From positions 186,230-247,609 of the forward strand of contig NZ_MSCQ01000003.1 of the NCBI RefSeq assembly GCF_002954725.1: DNA of 61,380 bases. The letters run 5' to 3'. Under the pieces are notes generated by a model. It did no database searches, had not been told where the DNA came from, and worked only from the letters and a program-made list of their open reading frames with translations. This document shows, in pieces, positions 42,139 to 50,117 of this stretch (positions are counted from its first letter, which is position 1; each line of letters starts with the position of its first letter). A program made the position numbers and the translations under genes. The DNA is from Photobacterium phosphoreum. Its GTDB lineage: Bacteria; Pseudomonadota; Gammaproteobacteria; Enterobacterales; Vibrionaceae.

Positions 42139-45100
42139 GCAAAGACACCACTCAAGAACGTATATTTCAAGATGAAATGATCGCTCAAATGGTCGCTAAC
42201 GGTTGGAAGCTAGGTAAATCTGACCGTTATGATCGTAAACGTGCTTTGTATTGTGAAGATGCACTGCACTTTGTTCAAACGACTCAACCCAAAGAGTGGG
42301 AAAAGTTTGCCAAGGTGTACCCCAATGACACCGAGCGTCACTTTCTTGATGCGCTGGTGGCACAACTAAAAAAAGCCGACAGTAACGCTACAGATGCCGT
42401 TTCTCGCACTTACGGTACACTAGGTGTGCTGCGTCACGGCTTAAAGATCCGTAACGCCCGTTTCTCGCTGTGTCAGTTTAAACCAGAGCACAACCTTAAC
42501 CCTGAAACGCTGGCACGTTATGAGCAGAACATCTGCCGCGTAGTGCCAGAATTAGTTTACAGCCCTTACGCCACCGCAGAGCACTTAGCCCTAACAGGCA
42601 AGAAAGCCAAAGCATGGCGTATTGATTTGGTGTTGTTTGTAAACGGCTTACCAGTATCAACCCTTGAGTTGAAATCTGAGTTCAAACAAGCGGTACACAA
42701 CGCCATTAAGCAATACAAACAAACCCGTTTGCCGAAAGATCCTGAAACCAAAAAGCCTGAGCCATTACTGACCTTCAAACGTGGTGCATTGGTACACTTT
42801 GCTGCAAGCCAATACGAAGTCTTCATGGCAACTAAGCTAGCTGGTGATGACACCTTCTTCCTACCGTTTAACAAAGGCACGAAAGAAGGCGGTAAAGGTA
42901 ACGATGTACCCGAAGATCAAAACCGCTACGCCACTGATTACCTGTGGAATGAAGTATTACTGCCTGAGAACCTATTAAAAATATTAGGTAGCTTCATTCA
43001 CCTGCAAATTGAAGAAAAAGAAGATTGGGAAGGACGCAAGTACAAGAAAGAAACCCTGATCTTCCCTCGTTACCATCAGTGGGATGTGGTGCGTAAACTT
43101 ATCGGTGCAGCCGTTGCTGAAGGTACGGGGAATAAATACCTGATTCAGCACAGTGCAGGTTCAGGTAAATCAAACTCGATTGCATGGACAGCCCACCAGC
43201 TATCTACCCTTTATGATGAGCAAGGTGAAAAGCAGTTCCATTCAGTGATTGTGGTAACAGACCGCACCGTATTAGATGATCAGCTTCAAGATACCATCTA
43301 TCAGTTTGAACATGCTGATGGTGTGGTGGGACGTATCAACAACAAAGAAGGTGACGGCTCTAAATCTGAAAAGCTGGCGGCTGCGCTTGAGAACTCTCAA
43401 CCTATCATCATTGTGACGATTCAAACCTTCCCGTATGTACTGCGTGCGATTGAAAACAGCGTGAGCTTAAAGCAGCGTAAGTATGCGGTGATTGCCGATG
43501 AAGCCCACTCATCACAAAGCGGCTCTACCGCTCGTCAGCTTAAAGAAGTATTGATGACCGAAGAAGCCGATGATGATGTGATGCTATCGTCAGAAGATAT
43601 TCTTGATGCAACCATGGCGGCACGTAAGAACAGTAATAATCTTAATTACTATGCGTTCACTGCAACACCGAAAGCGAAAACCTTAGAGTTGTTTGGACGC
43701 CGACCAAATCTTGATGAACCAGCGTCTAAAACCAACAAGCCACACGCCTACCATGTGTATTCTATGCGTCAGGCAATCGAAGAAGGCTTTATTCTAGATG
43801 TACTCAAGAACTACACCAGCTATCAAGTGGCATACAAGCTCGTTCAAAAGATGGAAGCCGCTGATAAAGAAGTAGACAGCAAGAAAGCAAAAACCAAGCT
43901 TAATCAGTGGGTACGCTTGCATGATTACAACATTTCACAAAAAGTAAAAGTGATTGTTGAGCACTACAAAAACCATGTAATGCACTTATTAGGTGGTCAA
44001 GCAAAAGCTATGGTAGTGACGAGCTCTCGTAAAGAAGCGGTACGCTATAAGCTGGCGTTTGATAAATACATTACCGATAACAACTACCAACGCATTGCAG
44101 CAATGGTGGCGTTCTCTGGTGAAGTGGAATTTAACGACAACGATCCTGATAGCCTTGCGCTGCTTAATAAGAAATTCACTGAAAACAACATGAACCCTAA
44201 CTTAAAGGGTCGTGATATGCGTAAAGCGTTTGATAGTGATGATTACCAAGTGATGCTGGTGGCTAATAAGTTCCAGACAGGCTTTGACCAACCTAAACTG
44301 TGTGCAATGTATGTTGATAAGCCTTTAGGTGGTGTGGAGTGCGTACAGACCCTCTCACGCTTAAACCGTACTTATCTCGGCAAGGCTGAAAGTGGTACGT
44401 TTGTATTAGACTTCTTTAACGAGCCTGATGATATTCTCGAAGCGTTCCAACCTTACTATCAAACCGCTGAGCTGGTGGATGTCACCGATCCTAACCTTGT
44501 GTTTGATTTGTATGAAAAGCTACGTTCTAGCGGTATTTTCTTATGGAATGAAGTTGAGCAATTCTGTGTTGCCTTCCTGACTAAGAAGAAATCTAACGCT
44601 GCGGTGAGTAATATCTGCAAACCTGCGGTTGACCGTTGGCAGCATCGTTATAAATCTGCGATTGATGCTTATATTCAATCAAAAGATATGTTCGAGCGCA
44701 CCAAGAAGACCCAAGATGCGGTTCTAATTGCTAATGCTGAAAATGCTTTTAAAGAGTGTAAGCAGGAAAAAGACCGCCTAGAAATCTTCAAGAAAGACTT
44801 AGGTAGTTTTGTACGCTTCTTTGAGTTCATGTCACAGATTGTCGATTATGAAGATAAAGAGCTTGAGAAACTGAGCCTGTTTGCCCGTTATCTACGTCCA
44901 CTCCTGCATGAACAAAACGTGCAAGAGGATGAGATTGATTTAAGCAACGTCGAGATGAGCCACTACCGCTTATCAAAGATCCGTGAACAAGACATCAAGC
45001 TCAAAGAAGACGCAGCAGATTACAAGCTAGAGCCAAGTAATGATGTCGGTACGGCTAAGCCTAAGAACAAGGAAGAAGACTTCTTATCGCTGATCCTTAA

Positions 45101-45383
45101 CCGCTTAAACGAGTTGTTTAGCACTGAGAACTTAACTGATAGTGACATGATCAACTATGCCAAGACGGTACGTGACAAGTTATCAGAGAACGAATCAGTA
45201 ATGACCCAGATTAATAACAATACTCGTGATCAAGCCATGCTAGGCGACTTCCCTCAAGCGATTGATGATGCGGTAATGGATAGTAATGAATCACACCAAG
45301 AAATGATGATGCAGTACCTATCAAACCCAGAACTGGCAAAAGGCTTTGCTCGGGTAGTGTTTGATATGTTGAAGGGCAGTTGA
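42135..45383 (+). CDS. hsdR: Type I restriction-modification system, restriction/translocase subunit
   Basis: Cleaves unmodified DNA after ATP-driven translocation. 1082 aa: N-terminal PD-(D/E)xK nuclease with ELK near 177, Walker A AGSGKS near 341, DEAH box ADEAHSSQSG near 455, then RecA-like helicase 2 motifs (FQTGFDQPKL, QTLSRLNRT) and a C-terminal helical domain. Coupled to hsdS by an ATGA overlap. The last 300 bp have a diverged second copy downstream (46348-46651). Confidence 0.95.
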   Translation: MSKDTTQERIFQDEMIAQMVANGWKLGKSDRYDRKRALYCEDALHFVQTTQPKEWEKFAKVYPNDTERHFLDALVAQLKKADSNATDAVSRTYGTLGVLRHGLKIRNARFSLCQFKPEHNLNPETLARYEQNICRVVPELVYSPYATAEHLALTGKKAKAWRIDLVLFVNGLPVSTLELKSEFKQAVHNAIKQYKQTRLPKDPETKKPEPLLTFKRGALVHFAASQYEVFMATKLAGDDTFFLPFNKGTKEGGKGNDVPEDQNRYATDYLWNEVLLPENLLKILGSFIHLQIEEKEDWEGRKYKKETLIFPRYHQWDVVRKLIGAAVAEGTGNKYLIQHSAGSGKSNSIAWTAHQLSTLYDEQGEKQFHSVIVVTDRTVLDDQLQDTIYQFEHADGVVGRINNKEGDGSKSEKLAAALENSQPIIIVTIQTFPYVLRAIENSVSLKQRKYAVIADEAHSSQSGSTARQLKEVLMTEEADDDVMLSSEDILDATMAARKNSNNLNYYAFTATPKAKTLELFGRRPNLDEPASKTNKPHAYHVYSMRQAIEEGFILDVLKNYTSYQVAYKLVQKMEAADKEVDSKKAKTKLNQWVRLHDYNISQKVKVIVEHYKNHVMHLLGGQAKAMVVTSSRKEAVRYKLAFDKYITDNNYQRIAAMVAFSGEVEFNDNDPDSLALLNKKFTENNMNPNLKGRDMRKAFDSDDYQVMLVANKFQTGFDQPKLCAMYVDKPLGGVECVQTLSRLNRTYLGKAESGTFVLDFFNEPDDILEAFQPYYQTAELVDVTDPNLVFDLYEKLRSSGIFLWNEVEQFCVAFLTKKKSNAAVSNICKPAVDRWQHRYKSAIDAYIQSKDMFERTKKTQDAVLIANAENAFKECKQEKDRLEIFKKDLGSFVRFFEFMSQIVDYEDKELEKLSLFARYLRPLLHEQNVQEDEIDLSNVEMSHYRLSKIREQDIKLKEDAADYKLEPSNDVGTAKPKNKEEDFLSLILNRLNELFSTENLTDSDMINYAKTVRDKLSENESVMTQINNNTRDQAMLGDFPQAIDDAVMDSNESHQEMMMQYLSNPELAKGFARVVFDMLKGS

Positions 45384-45395
45384 AGTAATAAAACT

Positions 45396-45432
45396 AAGTA
45401 ACTATTGTCTTAACAAACGATAGTTACTTTTA
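45396..45432 (+). terminator. Terminator after hsdR
   Basis: GTAACTATTG/CGATAGTTAC near-perfect stem with a short T run, just after the hsdR stop. Confidence 0.7.
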
Positions 45433-45504
45433 CATGACTATTTTTAATTTCATTGCACTCCAATCAATATATTCCTGAGTCCACTTGGGTAGATAATAGA
45501 CCAT
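45430..45504 (-). other. 24-codon open fragment, possible gene relic
   Basis: On the minus strand an ATG opens a 24-aa frame (MVYYLPKWTQEYIDWSAMK and a few more residues) with protein-like composition. It might be a remnant of a gene linked to the integrase relic on the same strand. Family not recognised, support weak. Confidence 0.25.
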
Positions 45505-45576
45505 TAATGATGGTTAATTTCATTCTATTATGCTAATTAAGTATATTGCGTATATAAAATCAGAACTAATAAAACA

Positions 45577-45906
45577 ATGACATTAAATTACATCAAAATA
45601 GAAAAAGAATACGTTGAACTTTATTCACCTTATTCGGGTAATTGCTTCAATAATGGCGAAGAAGTGTTATATGAGCCTGAAAACGACCCGACATGTTTAT
45701 TCACATACATTGGCGGCGCTGGGGAATGGGGCTATATCTCACCGAGAGTCGAAGCTATTCTCAAAAATCTAGATCTTAATATTGAAGATATTGAACCAAA
45801 GATAATTTCGAAAATGTTAACTATCGATGGTGGCGTTGTTTTTGAATGTAATGATGGGTGGAATGGCACTATCTGGTTTGCTTTTGCTCCTGCTCTTGAG
45901 GAATAG
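45577..45906 (+). CDS. Hypothetical protein in the RM cargo
   Basis: 109 aa, acidic, not recognised. The middle GGAGEWGYISPRVE and the C-terminal GGVVFECNDGWNGTIWFAFAP look like a compact alpha/beta fold. No signal peptide or membrane segment. It lies between hsdR and an integrase relic; genes at such spots in defence islands are often accessory or anti-phage factors, but nothing in the sequence proves it. No strong ribosome site. Confidence 0.5.
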   Translation: MTLNYIKIEKEYVELYSPYSGNCFNNGEEVLYEPENDPTCLFTYIGGAGEWGYISPRVEAILKNLDLNIEDIEPKIISKMLTIDGGVVFECNDGWNGTIWFAFAPALEE

Positions 45907-46094
45907 CAAATAGAATTAAATAGAAAAGGCAGCAAAGCTTAGTAGCTCAACTGCCTTTTATTCTTACAGAAAGAGATCTGACTACATCTTCCTGATAATT
46001 TACTTCCAATCGACTGTTTAAATAGCTAATTGCTTAATCTGAGTTCTGCCGTCTTACATTAAATGGATGTTTTTGGGTACCCGCTAATTAGGTT

Positions 46095-46340
46095 TTATTT
46101 ATTTCCCATCATTCGTTGAAACTGCTTGAACTGCTCCTCCATATCTGAAGAAGTGCCCTCTGCTGGTTTGGCTAGTTTCCGCAATAACTAGGCCTGCTTG
46201 TAGTCAGGTACATCACCATAACTATAAAAACTAGTCAGTACGCTTTCATGCCCTAAATTTTGACTCCATACTTTAAACTCTTCAGGAGTTCGGCAAAGTC
46301 TTTCACCTAGTCGAACCAAAGTATTACGGAAGCTATGAGG
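46095..46340 (-). pseudogene. C-terminal relic of a second tyrosine integrase
   Basis: Reading the minus strand gives the catalytic end of a phage-type integrase: HSFRNTLVRLGERLC (HxxR box), LGHESVLTSFYSYG with the second His and a candidate nucleophile Tyr. An in-frame TAG at 46188-46190 interrupts the tail, and the N-terminal two thirds are missing: the sequence breaks off at 46341, where the hsdR relic begins. Different family from the intact island integrase. Confidence 0.8.
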
Positions 46341-46347
46341 GTTAAAA

Positions 46348-46651
46348 ACTTCTTATCGCTGATCCTTAACCGCTTAAACGAGTTGTTTAGCACTGAGAAC
46401 TTAACTGATAATGACATGATCAACTACGCCAAGACTGTACGTGACAAGTTATCAGAGAACGAATCAGTAATGACCCAGATTAATAACAATACTCGTGATC
46501 AAGCAATGCTAGGCGACTTCCCACAAGCCATTGATGATGCGTAATGGATAGTAATGAATCACACCAAGAAATGATGATGCAATACCTATCCAACCCAGAA
46601 CTGGCAAAAGGCTTTGCTCGGGTAGTGTTTGATATGTTGAAGGGACAGTAA
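46348..46651 (+). pseudogene. 3' relic of a second hsdR
   Basis: About 300 bp copy of the hsdR end (45079-45383) with around ten differences, mostly at third codon positions, plus one deleted G in the GATGCGGTAATGG region that breaks the frame. The 5' part of the gene is absent. A separate terminator follows at 46675-46705. A short open frame starting at an ATG at 46335 is only this relic. Confidence 0.88.
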
Positions 46652-46674
46652 TAAGCCCTGACATCATAATATTT

Positions 46675-46705
46675 AAGGCTATAGGCACTTTCCTATAGCC
46701 TTTTT
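46675..46705 (+). terminator. Terminator after the hsdR relic
   Basis: AAGGCTATAGG/CCTATAGCCTT perfect 11-bp stem, 6-nt loop, T5. Confidence 0.88.
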
Positions 46706-46842
46706 ATTGTTTGTTTTTCAACCAATTGATTAAGTATCACTGATAATCACCAAATATCACTGAGTTATCACCATTTCATCACTTAATATTTATTCTTTAT
46801 AGTCATATAGTTACCTCAACGAAACGAATGAGGTAACACATT

Positions 46843-46962
46843 ATGAGCAATAACAATCACAAAGCAGATCAAGCAAATAAAAACAAAGGAACAACAGGTA
46901 CGAATAAAACTTATCAAAAAGTTTTAGATAACCGTAGCCGCCAATTAAAAGATAAGGAGTAA
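46843..46962 (+). CDS. Tiny basic protein, first of a coupled pair
   Basis: 39 aa, rich in Lys and Asn, no Cys and no hydrophobic segment; probably unstructured with a helical tail (TYQKVLDNRSRQLKD). Sequence before the ATG contains GAGG at a workable distance. Its final codons contain AAGGAG, the ribosome site of the next tiny gene, so the two are likely translated together. Function unknown. Confidence 0.55.
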   Translation: MSNNNHKADQANKNKGTTGTNKTYQKVLDNRSRQLKDKE

Positions 46963-46965
46963 GCT

Positions 46966-47100
46966 ATGCCTGACTCATCAGATATGACTCAAGATGAACT
47001 AGATATTTGGTCTGATATCAACAACCCCAATAATGATGCTGATATGGATGATTGGGCTGATGCACATAATCCAAATAATGACGATTATCTAGATAATTAA
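46966..47100 (+). CDS. Tiny, highly acidic protein, second of a coupled pair
   Basis: 44 aa with 14 Asp, one Glu and no Lys or Arg. It contains an imperfect internal repeat (DINNPNNDADMDDW and DAHNPNNDDYLDN). It starts 3 nt after the stop of the basic partner with AAGGAG at an ideal distance. An acidic DNA mimic or partner of the basic protein can be imagined; this is speculation. Confidence 0.55.
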   Translation: MPDSSDMTQDELDIWSDINNPNNDADMDDWADAHNPNNDDYLDN

Positions 47101-47159
47101 GTACTTCGCTGGTGGATATAAAATCAATCCACCAGCCATTTTCAATGGTTAGTAAGACA

Positions 47160-47846
47160 ATGACAGAACAAAAAGAAAAGTCTCAAAAAAAGTACCGCTA
47201 CACAAAGCAATTAATCAGACTAGCTATCGAAAATGGTTATACAAATAAAGATATAGCAAAAAAGGCAGGATTCTCATCTGAAGGTCAAGTATCTAAGTGG
47301 CGTAATGGAAAAGCACTGGCAACAGAACGCCAAGTACAGTTTTTCATCAATGAATTTGGACACCTATTGAAGCGAAAGATGGAACATCTTTTTTATAGCC
47401 AAACAGAAAACCCATATGAATTTATTTATCATAAAATAGAGGGTGAAATACTCTTAACTCACACCTTAAACTACAGAGATAGCAGATCAAAGCCAATAGG
47501 AAAAGTTGGAGTTTGTAAGTTTGCCATACTTAATTTAGGTAGTGTTTTTCATCTATTAGAGCAAAAAAAAGTAGGCTTAGATGATGATGGTTCAAATGTT
47601 GATAAATTATTAAAAAACAAGAAAATAAGCAATAATGAACAAGCCAACTGGTATTTAGTAAAAACACATAAAAATTTATCACCACAAGAACTTGTGGATA
47701 CCATAGATTCTATTGTGAATACATTCTGTCATTCAGAAAATAAGTTAGCCAGAAATATACGTAATGATGCACTTTATCTTAAGTACATAATCAGACAATT
47801 TTTACTTAAAAATGGATACGCTATCAATGATATAGTTGATCTTTAA
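47160..47846 (+). CDS. Helix-turn-helix protein of the island
   Basis: About 228 aa from the ATG at 47160; other starts at 47112 (GTG) and 47145 exist. Near the N terminus, LIRLAIENGYTNKDIAKKAGFSSEGQVSKWRNGKALA is a Cro/XRE-like helix-turn-helix. The rest (about 160 aa) is not recognised. It follows the tiny gene pair and converges with the integrase gene across a strong terminator. Likely regulator of the island's small genes. Confidence 0.7.
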   Translation: MTEQKEKSQKKYRYTKQLIRLAIENGYTNKDIAKKAGFSSEGQVSKWRNGKALATERQVQFFINEFGHLLKRKMEHLFYSQTENPYEFIYHKIEGEILLTHTLNYRDSRSKPIGKVGVCKFAILNLGSVFHLLEQKKVGLDDDGSNVDKLLKNKKISNNEQANWYLVKTHKNLSPQELVDTIDSIVNTFCHSENKLARNIRNDALYLKYIIRQFLLKNGYAINDIVDL

Positions 47847-47879
47847 GTAGATATGCTGATAATAACCGAACCCAAATAG

Positions 47880-48127
47880 CCCGAGGAGAGCTAATCTCCC
47901 ACATGAAGTTGGACACACAACTTTACAATCAATGCGAAGGCAATAAGCCACACCACCTAATTGCCTAAATGGTGTTAGGTCGTGTTAAAGCATTTCCGGT
48001 ACTAAGTGATTTGCCACTGGCTAGGTGAAAACGGTGAGCCAAGTAGCCGAAATGATCCTTAGTAATATGGGATAGGGGTGGGTAAAGCCAGACCATTTGT
48101 CTTTATGACTTATCGTCTGGCTTTTTT
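47880..48127 (+). ncRNA. Candidate structured RNA ending in an intrinsic terminator
   Basis: About 248 nt without a gene but dense in hairpins: GGAGA/TCTCC at 47885-47899, AAGTTG/CAACTT at 47906-47923, AGGCAAT/ATTGCCT at 47938-47966, TGGCT/AGCCA at 48018-48041, then AAAGCCAGAC/GTCTGGCTTT at 48084-48124 with T6. Bases 47951-47960 can also pair with 47975-47984, an alternative fold. It is more GC-rich than the flanking DNA. Resembles no RNA family I can name. Confidence 0.4.
48084..48127. terminator. Strong terminator between HTH gene and integrase
   Basis: Ten-bp stem AAAGCCAGAC/GTCTGGCTTT with a 21-nt loop and T6 on the plus strand; A3 on the other side gives weaker minus-strand use for the integrase gene. 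Confidence 0.8.
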
Positions 48128-48139
48128 ACATTTGAAAAC

Positions 48140-49363
48140 TTAATGTTGCTTCATTACTAATACATTATCAGCAGGATTTATCAGTAAATCTAATCTATCT
48201 AACCATAGATCTAACGCAGCCTTTTTCTCAGGTAAATATTGGCTTCTATTATAAATAGCCATCACTCCGCCGAGACTATGACCTAGTAATTGTTCAACCA
48301 CATGCGGTGCGACACCTAAATCATTCAGTTTAGTGGCTAGCGTTCGACGTAAATCATGTAACGTCCATTTTTCTTTATGGTCTAATCGCTTCCACATTTT
48401 ACCACCTTGAACACTTACCGCTTCTGGTAACTTCAACTCACCTAGTACGTATTCATTACCACTCATTGACTTTAATTCTAATAGCCAACTAACAATCTCT
48501 ACAGGTATTGGGCGAATAATAACAGCATCCGTTTTACTATGACTTTTAGGGACAGTCCAAAAACCTTGTTCAAAATCCCACTCATCCCATGTAGATAAAC
48601 GAATCTCTTGCGTTCGAGCACCAAAAATAATTAATAATTTAATTAAATTAGGATAATAAGCCATGTAACGCGCATTGGGTTTTTGTACCATTTCCCATAT
48701 ATCTGCCAGTTCTTTATCGGTTAATACTCGATCTTTTTTTCGTTGTTTAGAACCAACATCAGAAATCATCAAATCATCTAAAGCTCTAGTATGTGCATAA
48801 TGACGAACACGACAGAAACGCAATGCCTGTTTTGTGTTTTGTAAAACATATCCAGCAGCAACTGGTGCTGCTTTTTGCTCGCCCTTCACCCCTTTTCGAA
48901 TACGATCAAAACACTCTAACCAATGTCGAGTTTCCAGCTGCTCTATAGGTAAATCACCAATATAGGTATAAATATGTCGCTTAAACTGAGCACGATGTTT
49001 TTCAACATTAGCTCGATTTCCCTCAGCATACTCAACTAACCAATACTCTAACGCCTCTTTCACCGTTACTGGATTCAATGTTTTTGTTATTTGAATCGTG
49101 CGTTGATGTTTTGGGTCTAACCCGTCAGCTAACCATGAACGACACTGCATCACAACTTCTCGTGCTTTTGATAGTGAAAGCTCAGGGTAATCCCCTAAAT
49201 CAAACCGCTTATTTTTATTATTTATTTTATAGCGGTATTGCCAACGAATCTTACCTGTTAATGACACCCTTGCACCTAAGCCATCCCCATCAGAGTAAGT
49301 TACTATTCCTGTCTGAGGTTTATCTAGCATTGCTTTTAAATGTTTATCAAATAACCGTGGCAT
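48140..49363 (-). CDS. P4-type tyrosine site-specific integrase
   Basis: Integrates and excises the island. 407 aa: N-terminal DUF4102 arm-DNA-binding domain (about 1-90, YSDGDGLGARV, LGDYPELSLSKARE), core-binding domain (100-200) and catalytic domain with R250 (GARTQEIR), K277, H336 and R339 (LHDLRRTLAT), H362 (LLGHSLGG) and nucleophile Y371. The full catalytic set is present, so it is probably active. It lies 180 bp from attR with its start facing the end of the island, the usual P4-like layout. Confidence 0.95.
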   Translation of the reverse strand: MPRLFDKHLKAMLDKPQTGIVTYSDGDGLGARVSLTGKIRWQYRYKINNKNKRFDLGDYPELSLSKAREVVMQCRSWLADGLDPKHQRTIQITKTLNPVTVKEALEYWLVEYAEGNRANVEKHRAQFKRHIYTYIGDLPIEQLETRHWLECFDRIRKGVKGEQKAAPVAAGYVLQNTKQALRFCRVRHYAHTRALDDLMISDVGSKQRKKDRVLTDKELADIWEMVQKPNARYMAYYPNLIKLLIIFGARTQEIRLSTWDEWDFEQGFWTVPKSHSKTDAVIIRPIPVEIVSWLLELKSMSGNEYVLGELKLPEAVSVQGGKMWKRLDHKEKWTLHDLRRTLATKLNDLGVAPHVVEQLLGHSLGGVMAIYNRSQYLPEKKAALDLWLDRLDLLINPADNVLVMKQH

Positions 49364-49391
49364 TTATTTTCTCCATGGGCACGAACCATTC

Positions 49392-49413
49392 ATGTACCCT
49401 CACGTGTACCCCT
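49392..49413. other. Probable integrase arm-type site, right end
   Basis: Two direct TGTACCC copies matching the block at 35827-35848 with two mismatches. It lies just before the integrase start, so it could also affect integrase expression. Confidence 0.6.
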
Positions 49414-49542
49414 AGTTAATCATAAAAATCAAAACCTGCCAATACCAACACATACATAAAAACAATTTAAACCAACTACAAACAAACACTTACAACAACA
49501 ACCAAACACAACTCAATACAAACCAAAACACTAAATTAATTC

Positions 49543-49557
49543 ATATGGCATGAACTA
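49543..49557. other. attR of the fis island
   Basis: ATATGGCATGAACTA, exact copy of the fis 3' end at 35745-35759, followed by sequence and a hairpin that look like the original fis downstream region. Confidence 0.88.
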
Positions 49558-49582
49558 AACCTTATTGGTTTAATGATTGTAA

Positions 49583-49622
49583 AAAAGCCCATTTCATCAT
49601 CACGATGAAATGGGCTTTTTCG
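49583..49622 (+). terminator. Ancestral fis terminator displaced beyond attR
   Basis: AAGCCCATTTCATC/GATGAAATGGGCTT long stem with a short loop and T5, preceded by GATTGTAAA like the copy after attL (CTGTTGTAAA). Confidence 0.8.
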
Positions 49623-49649
49623 TTATATAGTAATCGGTTAATCATCATG

Positions 49650-49817
49650 TTATTTATTTTTAGCTGTATCAGCCTTATTTAAAAGATCATACTTAAAAAA
49701 TTTCTGCATATGCTCACATTGACGACATTGAATAATCCGGCGAATAAATAACCGTTGATAAAATTTACGGTGTACTCGTTCAATATCATATGACTGGCAG
49801 TGACTACACTGATTCAC
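49650..49817 (-). CDS. Small zinc-ribbon protein, copy 1
   Basis: The GTG at 49817 has a perfect AAGGAG six bases before it and gives 55 aa. Two CxxC pairs (CSHC and CRQC) frame a basic stretch QSYDIERVHRKFYQRLFIRR, giving a small treble-clef or zinc-ribbon look. A longer TTG start is open but lacks a ribosome site. A clear paralogue lies 300 nt away (50118-50273). Function unknown; RNA or DNA binding is a guess from charge. Confidence 0.75.
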   Translation of the reverse strand: MNQCSHCQSYDIERVHRKFYQRLFIRRIIQCRQCEHMQKFFKYDLLNKADTAKNK

Positions 49818-50117
49818 TCTAAACTCCTTTAATGCACAGATACGCAACAACGAGCATACACTAAATCAGAACCAAGATAAATTGATTGCATATTAGCAGC
49901 AGTACTTATAGGTATTAAGAGCTTGATTATTTAGGTTAAATATTAAATAAAAAATTCCTTTCCTTCATCAATCTATCATTAGTGAGTTGCCATATAAAAA
50001 AAGCCCACTCATATAAAATGACATAGGCTCTTTAATAACGACTATTTGTAACAACAATCAACGTACTTACTAAATATTTTATAATTGGCGTACGGTTTAA
50101 AATACAACAGACAAAAC
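49818..50117. other. Gap between the two zinc-ribbon genes
   Basis: 300 nt with no gene. A moderate hairpin at about 49996-50033 (on the minus strand, GAGCCTATGTCAT...ATGAGTGGGCTTTTTTT) could terminate copy 2. Nothing else seen. Confidence 0.45.

Larger units (their letters stand above)
35745..49557. mobile_element. Integrative genomic island inserted at the 3' end of fis, carrying a type I RM system
   Basis: The segment is bounded by 15-bp exact direct repeats, 35745-35759 inside fis and 49543-49557. A P4-type tyrosine integrase (48140-49363) reads away from attR, paired TGTACCC motifs lie inside both ends, and both ends are followed by a fis-like terminator. Content is an AlpA-like regulator, small hypothetical genes, hsdM-hsdS-hsdR, integrase and hsdR relics, small genes and an HTH protein. 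No conjugation or phage structural genes, so if mobile it needs a helper. Confidence 0.88.

Noticed and set aside
46335..46544. Apparent 69-aa gene
   Set aside because: It is the frame of the hsdR relic, ending early because of the single-base deletion; not a separate gene.
47880..48127. Group II intron or retron RNA
   Set aside because: No reverse transcriptase nearby and no recognisable intron boundary or domain V; kept only as an unassigned structured RNA candidate.
35760..49542. Prophage
   Set aside because: No capsid, terminase, portal, tail or lysis genes; integrase, AlpA-like protein and RM cargo fit a satellite-like genomic island better.
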